Source of the DNA: Anthopleura xanthogrammica
Lineage: Eukaryota > Cnidaria > Anthozoa > Actiniaria > Actiniidae
Reading direction: 5' to 3'
DNA: 64,000 bases
Assembly: GCA_964019055.1 (NCBI GenBank)
Contig: OZ025222.1
Location: forward strand, 7,498,746 to 7,562,745
Shown here: piece by piece, positions 11,479 through 23,212 of the stretch
Numbering within the stretch: position 1 is the first letter of the stretch
Layout: every line of letters begins with the position of its first letter
The notes under the pieces: model-generated
Databases searched by the model: none
What the model was told of the DNA's origin: nothing
Seen by the model: only the letters and a program-made list of their open reading frames with translations
Made by a program: the position numbers and the translations under genes

Positions 11479-14400
11479 GAGAAAAAGAAAGAGATAAGAA
11501 AACATATCTTCAAAATATTTAACCCTTTCGGCGCCATAGGCGACTGTAGTCGACATGTAGGAAGACGCCATTGTCGACTATAGTCGACAACACGTCACTC
11601 CCGATTTAAATATCTTTTCATTCTAAAAATTGCTATTTTTTATCACAGAAGGACTTAACCGTTAATAACGATCGTTTACTGAAAATGTTGTATCTGTAGC
11701 TTTGTTTGTTTTTAAGAAATTTGTTTTTTAAAAGTACACACTTTTTACTTCAAAATTCCAAAATAAATATGGCGGTGAAATGTAACTTTGAAATAACTTA
11801 TGGCGCCGAAAGGGTTAAAATTTTGTCTTTCCTTACCGTATCGGACAGGATTTTCTTCTGCAGAGCACTGATTTCTTTTCTCAGCTGGTCATGCACCGTG
11901 TGTTTGCGCTCATCGTGGTTTTTCTTTAGATTCAGAAGGTTTTTCGTGTAGTCTTCGTGCAACTGTACCACGCGTTTTAGCCTTTGTGTCTGGACTGCAT
12001 GTTGCTGGTTAAACAGCTTTGTTTGTTGATGGTACAAAGTCTGTAATGTAATAAAAAATGAGATATCGATGACATGGAAGCGAATGGCTGCCAGTCATTA
12101 TAAAATGAATACAAAATAATAAAAACATAGTTGGCATAAGCAAGGACAAACTCAGCGCAAAAAGAGCGAACATCTTGTGATAAAAATATTATTCAAATCA
12201 TGAGGATCAAGTAAATGCATATTTGCATACTTTTATGCACGGGGTTTTGTGCGTAGAACCGACACATTTCGATGCAAATCTGGCTGTTTTTACCAAATAA
12301 GGCACATAAAAGCTCGTTTGGCAGCAAAAAGCCCGTGCATTGAAGTATGCGAAGACAAAAAACGGATCATTATTTTGCGCGTCGCCCTGTAAAACCAAGT
12401 GGCAGGTGTTAGGAGTGGCATACCCAACAGCGTACCTCTAGCTTTTCCATTGCTTCTCTTGTTTTCTGAAGATCAATTTCCCACTGGTTCAAGACAGTCA
12501 TGACTTGTCTGCTGAAATCTTCATGTTGTTCTCTAAAAATGAGAAGTGGACGAAAATGATACAACCCATCATAGAAACTGAAAGCTTTCCTGCCTTTGAA
12601 AACCAATAGAAATAGAAATAGAGGATATTACACGATGGCGAGAAGATAAACTTCATATCTTAAAGCCAACGTGTAATTTTCTTTTTATTATGTGGACACA
12701 CCCACAAACAAAAACGCCATTTTGAGTACTGATCTTGGCCTGTTACAACGTGCGAAAACATAGGATGTGACGTCATCGATATCTTCACGTGTGGGGATAC
12801 GGAAAATATGTCACTGAGGTCCTGGATGTAGTTTGTATGAAAAATACAAGTGGCGTATTTCGCAGTAAAACACTAGTGTCTATATAATGAAAGACATTAT
12901 AAAGGACTGGACAATGCAATCGTGAGTTTTATTTTTTGCTAGGCCCTTTTTGCCGGTTTTCCCATTCAAGACCAAGAGTCGTTCATTCCCTTGAGAATAA
13001 AATTCTTTATTTGCGTTGTATCCATATTCAAGTATTTTGTCATGCGCAGCCGTTAAACAAAGAAATGATAGTCTAGAGAATGACACGTGGTCTGAAACTG
13101 GAAAACATTACGCCCAAGCCAGAAGGGTCTAAATATAAAGCTTGTGGACAAGGTTGTAATTCTGGTAATAAAATAAGAAAATTGTTCATCTTAGGCTTAC
13201 CTTTCCTTCTGTTGCTTGTTCCATATCTCGTCAAACTTTTTGCTGCTGGCTTTAAGTGATGCTTGGGTAAAGCTTTGGATCCGCTTACGTTTGGCATTCA
13301 AAGTGTTCTTGATGTCACCTGGATATGTAATTATCAGATAGGGACCGGCCATTATTTACAGGGGGGGGGGGGGGGGGGGGCTGGTGCACTTTGATTTTCA
13401 CTTGCACAACTTTTCGTGACCCCTCCCCCCAAAGTACCCTTTTTTTCTCTTAGCCCTCTCCTTTGTGGAGCATAAAAAACAATGCAACCCCCCCCCCTCC
13501 CCCCCAGTTGCACCAGCCCCATGTAAATAATGACTGGTCCCTTATTAAAACACACTCATCATTACGTATCCACCAATATTAGAGCCAATAGCAGATATCA
13601 GAGTTAAACTATTGCCTTCAAACAATTGTTTGAACTCAAGGCATTTCGGTTAAAATACAGTAAATGTATATAGAAATTGACCCAAATGCCATGACGCAAT
13701 TGTTTAGAAAAGCAATGGAATTTAACTCTGATACTTGCAAGTTTAAAAATCAAGATTGTCTATTACAGCCCTTCCCAATCGCGAAATCGTACAATTTGCT
13801 GACGCGACTATTGGCGTCAATCAAGGCGTTTCCACAGCATACCTCGTGACACGAGCCTCAATAAATTTGTGTTTTCCGACATTGTCATGGAAATACTTTG
13901 ATTGACATCCACCAAAAGGTATTTGTACATGTCTTGATGCACAAAGGCTACAATTCGCTCATGTGATTGAGAAAAAAACTGTAAGCTGTAAGCGCTGTAA
14001 AAATCGGTTTTTGAGAATGTGATGGTTTGTATTAACTACATCGATGCATGCTATGCATATATTATTTTACTTACTTCCAAAGCCTTTCAATAAGGATGAG
14101 AACTCTATTTCACTGCTGAAATATGATACAAAATTAATATCAGTACTTACAATAGGCCTTTGATGGCGTCATTTTACTACTATACTACCAAAATGCTTCG
14201 CGAATTTTCTTTCATATTCAAATTTGTATTTCCTCATGAGAATAGTAAGACAATTGGTGCTAATGAACTGAACAAAAGAAAGTGTGCAAGGGATTCTGGT
14301 AGTGGTAGTAAATGACGCCATAATGCAAAAGGCCTATTGCATAAAGCGAGGGTGAGCTAGGGATTCTATGAAGCAAGCAGAAAACCTATGCAGCTGATCT

Positions 14401-16650
14401 GAAATAGTGAGGTAGAAATGTCGTCTATGCAAAACTGAGGAGTCATGAATACAAATGCGTAGATTCAACGCGCAGTGCATGTTGGGATGGAAGATTGGAA
14501 TACCGACGAATATATAACTGCTTTCCTGCTTTCTGATTGGCTGTATTGTCTATGGTGTGGGATAAATTTATTTGTTCTGTTCTATGGGACGAAATAGACG
14601 TCATCTTGGAAATGCCAACTCGAGCAAGTTTTTTCCTCGACCGCGGAATAGCTAATATGTAATTTTTTACCCATTTTCTGGTTCATCTTCCTCTTGATCT
14701 GAGTAGATGATATCATCGGGTGTTTGTTCTATCACTGTTCTTTTCCTAGGTTTCTTAGGCAACTCCTCTGTTGATGCATGACCTTATTATGTAAGAATAA
14801 AGTAAATAAATAAATGAACTAGTCATTTAATGGGAGTTGCATATATTAAGCATTTTGGAACTGAATTAACTCAAGGAAATAACACAAAACAAAAGACTTC
14901 ATGATTTGTTGTTCCTTTCCTAGTATAAGAAAGTGTTTGCATTCATTACGATTTTATGCACCTAGTATCATTGTAAGTCCCGTATGGTGTAGGGGAGGTA
15001 TTCGGACAAGGGGTGGGGATTAGACAAAAAAAAAAACAAGATGTTGTCACAAATTTACTATAATTTAAACTTTTCTAAAGTGATCAAAATCCCGACCCAA
15101 GGACACATGTTTTGCAAATCTACAACGCTTGCCCAAACCCTCTCCCTTACATTAATAGATGCATATTATAGACCCCTTGCAGCACGTCGGAATGCAGCTC
15201 AATTTGGAGGGCAAAACTATAGGCTCCAATTCTCAGGAGATTGAAATTCTTTTGTTTTGCCCTCCATATTGAACTGCTCTGACGTCACGTGAAAGGGGCC
15301 TATACCTGAGAAAAGGGGTCTCATACTCTCCATATTTGACAGGTTTAATTCCAATTTCATTAGCCTAAAAAATTTCCAATACAATAAATTCTATATTTTC
15401 TAGGAGCAATTTGTATAGGTAATAACATGGTTTGGAGTGATATTTGGCATAAATACCACGAGTGATATTTCAAAACTGTTGTAATTTCACACTCCTCTCA
15501 GCCAATCAGATTGCAGGATTTTCTTAGGTCATATGATAACAGCTTTAATAGAATAGCTTCCTGGTTTTTTTTTTTTTTTTTCTTTCTTTCTTTCTCTCTT
15601 GATGTCAGCTTTATTCATTGCCAGAAATATTGGACATTGTCAGCGGTGTTACGCACGAATGAAAATGAAGTGGTTTTCTAGAGGAAAAATATAACTACAT
15701 GGTTTCCAAGCACATATTTATATTCAACTATGATGTTAGTAAAACAATTCTTGCCAAAAAATAGTTACTTGACAATCAAAAGAACAACTATTATTTTTCT
15801 GTTGATAAGCCTCACCACAGGAAGCCCATGAAGGACAAGAAACAAGTTTCAAACGTAAATCGTTACTTTAAGCTTCCTTATTGTATCTCAGCAGTCAATA
15901 GGAGCTTGTAAAAACAAAATGGCGATATTTAGGGGTTTTTGAAGCTTTTTGGAGCAGTTCTCTGTGGTTTCTTGTCATTTTTAACTGAAAACTACGAGCT
16001 AACAACGGGTCGAATCGCTTAAAATTTAACCTAACTTCAAGCTTCTTGGGAACCTACATTCTGAAGGCATGCTGTCTATTTTGAGCGGTTTTGGATTTAT
16101 TAAACACTCGTTTGGTGATATCGAGGTGGAGCTCTTTTACTTTTAAATTTTTTCGAGCTCAAATAAGACGATTTTGGGGTCAAGTGTGGCCAGATTTATA
16201 GACGATGTATGGAATCTAGAGCTTTCGAAGCCTTTCGAAGGCAAGTAGTCCGGGAACCAATATGTCGCATGATTCAATGATCATTTTACGCTTATTTAGT
16301 AGCTTGTAGGGTGGGTTGTTTGTCGCGATGTGGAGCTCAGAGGAAATAAAACCCTATTCGCCGTAAATAGAGGAAGCTCTATATTCCCCATACATTTCCT
16401 ATAAGACTCGGCGGCTATTTTGTAAGCTGAAACGCATCATTGCGCATGTATGAGCAGGCTCATGTCCCATATTTCTGGCAATGAGGCAAATTGTAGTCCA
16501 GACCCAAACCAGGAAACTCCTAGACTCACCTGACACTTTAACGCCTTGGTGTTCATCGGTTTCGTTTTCAAATTCAGCAAATTCATTTGCTAGTAATTTA
16601 TTTGAAACCCCTTTACTGGCTGCTTTGATCTTCTTTGCATGTATAGGCAT
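10996..16650 (-). CDS. SYCP3: SYCP3, synaptonemal complex protein 3 (Cor1/Xlr family), complete
   Basis: SYCP3 builds the axial/lateral element along meiotic chromosomes. Exons from 5' to 3' on the minus strand: 16650-16530, 14782-14671, 14115-14075, 13318-13201, 12532-12436, 12040-11837, 11055-10996. They total 753 nt, or 250 aa plus stop, close to human SYCP3 (236 aa). All phases agree. The N-terminus is short, charged and variable (MPIHAKKIKAA...). A helical Cor1 domain runs from about residue 80 to the end: LLKGFGSDIKNTLNAKRKR, FTQASLKASSKKFDEIW, VLNQWEIDLQKTREAMEKLE, QRLKRVVQLHEDYTKNL and LRKEISALQKKIL. A short last exon gives QQQDFTNVRRSLETML, matching the conserved C-terminal tail of the family. 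Exon 2 could instead start at 14767; both acceptors keep the frame. The gene is convergent with DNAI7. Confidence 0.93.
11262..11363 (+). mobile_element. Foldback of the ATTCACCTC family
   Basis: ATTATTCACC...GTGAATATTTACCTCG pairs with CGGTAAATATTCACC...GGTGAATAAT. A relative lies at 47576-47690. It is in the last SYCP3 intron. Confidence 0.7.
11523..11814 (+). mobile_element. piggyBac-type MITE with TTAA target duplications
   Basis: The terminal inverted repeats CCCTTTCGGCGCCATA and TATGGCGCCGAAAGGG are perfect over 16 bp. TTAA flanks both sides (11519-11522 and 11815-11818). The 292-bp interior has no transposase. Together these are the hallmarks of non-autonomous piggyBac elements. Confidence 0.85.
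12940..13131 (+). mobile_element. Foldback MITE (CCACGTGTCATTC family) in SYCP3 intron
   Basis: The left arm reads TTTTCCCATTCAAGACC and the right arm GAATGACACGTGGTCTGAAA. The interior AAATTCTTTATTTGCG...GTATCCATATTC matches the copy at 59584. Confidence 0.8.
14456..14570 (-). mobile_element. Partial inverted copy of the CCAATCAGAAAGCAGG MITE
   Basis: CCTGCTTTCTGATTGGCTG and CGCGCAGTGCATG are complementary to the 5' part of the copy at 10388. It lies in an SYCP3 intron about 100 bp past exon 2. Confidence 0.6.
15169..15304 (+). mobile_element. GACGTCA-family foldback MITE, uninterrupted
   Basis: TAGACCCCTTGCAGCACGTC to GACGTCACGTGAAAGGGGCC, with arms folding around ATAGGCTCCAATTCTCAGG. This copy serves as the empty-site reference for the nested copies. 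Confidence 0.85.
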
Positions 16651-19600
16651 TTTTACTACAAGGGAAGGAGATGAAGAAACGTCCAAAAATGTATATATCT
16701 CAACAAAACAAAAAAACAAACCCCAATAAAATGTATATTATATAAGGCTATTGGCTGTGAGAATAGGAGAAAAGCCAAAGAAAATTCTATGAAGCTAAAG
16801 GATGGACTAAATAAACACAACCTTAAAAGCACAAAGCAAAACAAAGTAAGCGAAAACTGGCGAGAAAGTATGTTGAACACATTCAGAAAATGCATTCTCT
16901 GGCAAGCTAGGATTTCAAAAAATTTAAATTTTAAGCTTATAATACATTGAATGACTAAAAAATTGAAACCTAAATAAGCTTAAAGTTTATTTTTAAGAAA
17001 CTACACGCAGTCAAGACTTTAAAAAAATATTTTATAAACCAGGAAAACCAAAAATTTAAAAAAGAAAAAAAAGCAAAAAAAGAAAAAACTTAATCGTCGA
17101 CGTGTTGTTGCACCTTTCTCCGAATTCAAAGTTTCATAAAATATTCCTAAAAGTAAGATAGTTAGAGTTAAAAGGATTTCAAATGGTTTTATATCGTAGT
17201 AAGTTTAACTGGGTTGAAATTAAGAGCGACAGATGAGGGAAAAAAAATGCCAAAAAATAGGGATTTTAACTATATTTTTAACCAAACTGTCCAGCGAAGG
17301 TCTCAAAAGATGCCACCATATAAACAAGAAACTATTTTTCGTTAAAATTACTTACCCAAAGACGAGTTTTGAAGGCAAAATGTGAGTAAAAACAAGACAA
17401 AGTTGAGCGAAGAAAGAAAATGTCAACTAAAATCTGTCGAAGGATTTCCCGCCGAAAATCAAGCAAACGCGCGCGAGGATTTTCCCGCCAATTTTGCCAC
17501 AGGAAGCCCACTTTCAATTAGAACAAATGTCGTGCTCTGTCGTGCTGTTTTTGCTCTCAGTTAATCCTGTTTGCTTGCTGTTCGCTTGTATTATAGAATA
17601 CGCTTTCTTTCTCTTACGCTAAACATATCTAAAGTAGCAGAAGCAGCTGGAGTTTTTCTCCTATCTTTATGTTTTTCTTTCACTTTTTCCAAATGGGCTA
17701 CCTGTATTTTTTTTTCAGGGAAAGGAAGTTATACCACAGGGTACCCAAATTAAGGGGTTGAGAGACTAACTTTTCATTTTAGTGAAATATGACTCCTGAA
17801 AAGGACCCATTTTGTCATTGATGCATTGGGTGGGAAACCCATGAATGGTGGATGTCACAGAATGAGAAAATACCTTTAACAAGCCGCCTTGGCCCTTGAA
17901 GTCTTTAGTTTTCTGACGATTATTCTGAACTTGATCCTGATAGATTTATGGCCTTTTTGCACAACTTCCGCGGGCTAAAAAATCATCCAAGGATTTTTTA
18001 ACCTTCGAAAGCTTTGCATGAAGCCTGGAGTGAGTACTGAGGGTGTTACTCCATGGGTCAGCTTGGAGGCTTGTCAAAAAAAAAAAAACATAACGGTAGA
18101 AGGAAGGAAGGAAGGAAGGGAGATAGGAAAGAAGGAAGGAAGGAAGGAAGGGAGTTAGGAAAGAAGGAAGGAAAGGAGGGAAGCAAAAATGAAGAATAGA
18201 TATCTTTAAAGTTTACAGTTTCTTCCAATTAGGCCCATCGTGCTACCGATTTGAATACAGTGTTCATGATCAATCAGTATCTCTTCATTTTTCTTTTCTT
18301 TTCTTTTCTTTTCTTTTCTTTTCTTTTTTTTCTTTCGTAAGAATACCTGCTTTAAAAAACCACGAAATTAAACGCTGAATAAAACTGTTCTCAGTCAATG
18401 CTGTTATATAGGCACGGGCTTCAAGGAGCTTTCTCTCGGCACAATTCGCACAAAAGAGGCTATATGATTTCTGGCTTCGATGTCAAGTGACTAAATCTAC
18501 AATCAGTTCGGCTTTTGGATGTACTGCACTAAAAACGGACACTTTGAAATATGATTCTTCTATTGTTGAAGACAGACAAAAGATATCCAAATATAATCAT
18601 CTCAAAAGATCTTTTGGGTGTCTACGAATTTCAAATGAATGAGTTTTAACCATGCAAGAGATATTTTGATAAAGAACATGTCATCTTGTAATTGGTAATT
18701 CATCATACGATTCCCTAAGAAAGAAGAAGATTAAAAGCAACTTACTTTGTTCCTTATGAATATTGAAATAACAGAATATACAGGTAGCTTTAAACAGCTA
18801 GCTTTAAACTTACATATTTTTTAGTTTTTTTTCTTAACATCTTTGCCTTTTTAAACATTTTTTAAAGCAATAAAGACGCCGTTCAATTTGAAAATAGATG
18901 GCTGGACTATTGTCAACGACCACTGTAATCATCAGTGATTTGTTGTGGTGTTATTTGTCTTCCATGCATAGATCGTATATAGAACAAAGTTTCATCATCA
19001 CCTGTAACTACAGTTACTCTAACTTCCCTCGATTTCGTTTTAAGATATACTGATATATGTCACAGTTTTATCATTGGATGCAAAGTCCACTTAGAGAAAT
19101 CTGAAACCAAATTGAATTGACAGAAAGATTTATGATCAGTTTGATAAGATTACATTATGAAAAGTTTACTTCGACGTTACTGGGTTTCTTAGCTGGCGTT
19201 ATTTGTGGTGATATGGATTCAAAAGGAAACAATGTGTTGTAAGTCTTGTTCTTCTTGTTCTTTTTACGGTTCTTCTTGTTCAAATGTCTTCTTGTAAGTC
19301 TTTGAATTCTTGTTCTGTAGTCTTGTACTTCTTCACGGTTCTTCTTGTTCTTCTTGTTCTTCTTCTCGTTCTTCTCGTTCTTCTTGTTCTTCTTGTTCGA
19401 TTCTTTGTGGTTTAAATTTTCCTTCTACATTTTACAACCACGCACGGACATCCACTTTTTATTTTGTCTTCTCTCTGTTGTAATTAGAATTTCTACTACT
19501 TGAAGTAGCCAAAGAAAACTTTCTTTTCTGAATTCTAAATAAATAAATAAAAAGGCAGTGTAAAATTGAAGAAATGCGAGGGAAAACTAAAATGTAGCTA

Positions 19601-21479
19601 GAAGTTTCAAAACAGAATTTTGTATCAACCGTATTTAGTATTCAAGCCCAAATCCCAAAGAAAAAATAAATAAATAAAAAAAAAAAAACAGAAAATGAAG
19701 CTGCAGCCATTTCAAGCCAAAATTATTGCACTTTATCAGTGTAAAGCTGAATAAAATACAAAAAAGAAATCAAATATAATAGCCACGCAGTTGGCCCGCA
19801 GAGAATCAAGCACATCAAAAGTAATAGATTTTAACGGATTTTTGTCAGTATTCAATTAAGCTCCAACCAAAAACAAGAAAGAAAAACAGAAGATGGTTTG
19901 TTAGCTTAAGCTGATGTTACACGGGACGATTCGCCACGATTTTTTGAACTGATACCGTGTAACATGCCACGTGCAACGATTTTCGGATTCGGCAACGCGT
20001 TGCGAGTTTTTGATTCAGCTTCAAAAATTCGCAACGCTGAATGTTGATGCTTGTAACAGCTTCATCGACGATTTTTCGCGCAACGCCAACCCAGAATGCA
20101 GATCAATACTCTCATAGGAGCGAAGGAGTGAGGCAATGTCAAGAAAAAAGATCAGATGACGGCCATGACAGAGTAAGAAAAACGGATGCGAGAAGTGTAA
20201 CATTAAAAAAGGTTTTCCTTATTTCCTTGCTCTTGACTTTAATATATTGAATACTGTTTCCAATCATTCATTGTTGATCAGGAAAAGGTGTATTTAAGGT
20301 TTTTGTTTCTTAAACAGTAAATTTTACGAACATTTCTTTTACCGTAAAATCGTTTCACAAAAGGAATCATTATCACTGGAGCTTAACACGAATATAGTAG
20401 CATAAAAATTAATTTAAAATGCCTAAAAGGACAAAAAGTTAAAAGATGAATATGAAATATTCTCGTCTAATTTATTTAATTTTACGATCCAAAATACATC
20501 TGCGTTTGTTGACATAAGAATCATGTCTTCATAATCAAAGATCTTTTACGGAGGTGATATTTGTTTTACAGTTTATGTTTGACACCTATAATTTGATTTA
20601 AAGGAGTACTTCAAAACTCATTGGAAATTGGACACTACATCAAGTGTGTGGGGTATATATTATCAGAGTATATTGACCTAGAATGCTCGACTCTGCTTTT
20701 ATCGATATTAGTAAGAACCGAGAAACCACAATGCTTTAAACCTCTTTTACAGTGAGGACACACGAACCGTGAACACTTTGAGGTTTTTTCATACTTTTTT
20801 CTCCTTTATCCCTTGTGTGAATCGATTGGAAATATGATTTATTTTGAACAATAAAATTATTTGAGTTCAGTGCTTCAATTTCACAAGGTTTGAAGCAGTA
20901 GAAAGTTCATAAAATAAAAAATATAAAAATATCAAATGTTCATGGTTCGAGTGTCTTCACTGTAAGTTGCCTCCAACGTAATTGCTAGTGAATTTTGTGA
21001 TTTTTTTAACTCGCTCGTATCGCGTCAAAAACACTCGAATATTTCTGAATTTAGCACATGTAATAGCTCAAACATTTAAGCTTTTGACGGTGTATTCGAA
21101 AATTAGTTTTTGAGTCGCGTTTTCCCTTACGGGCCGATTTCCTAACAGTGGTTTTTCATGATTTTGTCCTCCTGTTCGCACAAAAGTCGATAGATTTTCC
21201 TGAAACTTCAGATATTTTGAAAATGGATTGCCAAAATTTTTTTCCGCCGAATTTGAAGGAAATCTAGCTATCCACGATGCATTATTTTTATAGTTAGTTT
21301 TTAGACCTATTTGCAGACCTAGCAGCTACTTGCGTTCGATAGATTTTCTCCAAACTCCACTAAAACTTTAAAAATTTTCTCCTTTTACTCTGTCCAACGC
21401 AATTACTTACGTACAAACAGATCTGGCTTATGAATGTACCTTTGTAAACACGACTACGCCGTATTACGGACATTTCTTT

Positions 21480-21900
21480 TGTCTCTGTCCGTAGTTACTA
21501 TATTAGACTATAAACAAACCTCTATAACCCGGACAACGCCTCATGATGGATACTTCCTTTGTCTCGGCTGTCCGTAGTTTCTTGGCTATAAACAAACCTC
21601 TATAACCCGGACAATGTCTGTGCGTAGATACTAGGCTATTAACAAACCTCTATAACCCGGACACTGCCTCATTACGGACATTTCCTTTGTCTCTGTTTGT
21701 AGTTTCTTGGCTACAAACAAACCTCTATAACCCGGGCACCGCCTCATTACGGACACTTTCTTTGTCTCTGTCTGTAGTTTCTTGGCTATAAACAAACCTC
21801 TATAACCCGGACAATGTCTGTGCGTAGATACTAGGCTATTAACAAACCTCTAGAACCCGGACACCGCCTCATTACGGACACTTCCTTTGTCTTCTTTCTG
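21480..21900 (+). repeat. Composite tandem repeat (units of about 50 and 75-78 bp)
   Basis: AAACAAACCTCTATAACCCGG recurs at about 21512, 21590, 21640, 21715 and beyond. Spacers are either GCCTCATTACGGACA...CTTTGTCTC or a shorter AATGTCTGTGCGTAGATAC form, so two unit lengths alternate. Confidence 0.85.
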
Positions 21901-22714
21901 AGTCCGTATGAAAATGATGTTCTTAGAATCAATTTATGTGAAAATTATAATGAATTCAGTTCAATCAGCTCCTGAGTCCTCCCTAAGATAACAGCATTTT
22001 ATTCATTATTTTATTAAAAAAGGTCGTTTTGTGCAGCCTCTGCTAGTTCGGAGAAAAGGGAGTAAAATGTTTGTAAAGAAGGGCTGAAAAGAAGCTAAAA
22101 TTCGTATTAATCAGCTGTAAAACGACTGAACAAGTAAAGTTGAATGACATATGGAAGGTAGACGCGTGACGTCCAAGATCTCCAACCGAGTTCGTTAAGA
22201 GTATAGAACAGCGTTATTGGAATAATTGGGTTTGAGCCTGCCCATTTATCATAAGAATTAATGAAACAGCATGTAGGGATAACCGCTAAAGCTTCCTTCT
22301 ACAGGAAGGTGTCAGCTACTAATGGATTCCTTTGAAAATACTCTGTCAAGAAACTGAGCTTAGCTTTAATGCATTGGCGGTAATTTATGCCAATTTATGC
22401 CAATTTATCATAATTATTTATTTCATGTTTTTTTCGCTTGAGGAAAAAGAAAAAAAAGAAAAAAAAATTGACGAATTTGCATTTGATGATGAGATAAATT
22501 AAGATCATTATGGGAATTATTCTAATCTTGAATATGAAAGGTAACCTTAATGTATAAAGATTCGAAGGAATTAGAACACGGCTTTAAAAGAAAATTTCCT
22601 TTCGCAAAAACTTAAAATTACCGTAGTTACTAACCACACATGTACAAATATATAATATAACTTTAAACATTAAAATATTGTGCATCGAGTTGTTTCGCAC
22701 ATAATATAGCAAAC

Positions 22715-23212
22715 CATAGTTAATGGAGTGGAATGGTTTGGAAACCTATTGTTCTAGGTTTTTGTTCAACCTTTTCTATTGTTATATGACGTTGACCGTG
22801 CACAGAGAAGGAAAAGTTGCAGCGTTTGTTCATCATAAATTAGGGAACATAGACTTTTTTTCCTCAAAAATGTTATAAAATAGGAGATATTTGTTAATTA
22901 ATTCTATATGATGGAGATTAATTGTTTACTGAAAAGGGTAATCACCTTTTTGAACGCTTTCTCTTTTATCATCTAGTAACTTAACTGTATCTGCGCGGAA
23001 TTATTTATCCTCTTCTTTGTAATCTTAGAATGAAAATTTTACACTTTCAAAATGTTCGTACATGAAAATAGTACAGAAACTAGTATTTTCAGCCATACTT
23101 GCTTTGGTTCACTGTGCACGGTCAGTATCACGTGATGGTACGTTTCAACATCGCTCGCCAAACAAAAACCTATAACAATAGGTTTCCAAACCATTCCACT
23201 CCATTAACTATG
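22715..23212 (+). mobile_element. TIR element, about 0.5 kb, non-autonomous
   Basis: CATAGTTAATGGAGTGGAAT...GGTTTGGAAACCTATTGTT at the left is answered by AACAATAGGTTTCCAAACC...TTCCACTCCATTAACTATG at the right. GTTGACCGTGCACAG and CTGTGCACGGTC extend the match inward. There is no transposase frame. Confidence 0.85.

Noticed and set aside
19915..20060. Possible MITE with GTTACACGG / CCGTGTAAC and GCAACG-rich interior
   Set aside because: Only a short internal inversion is visible; I could not define two matching ends.
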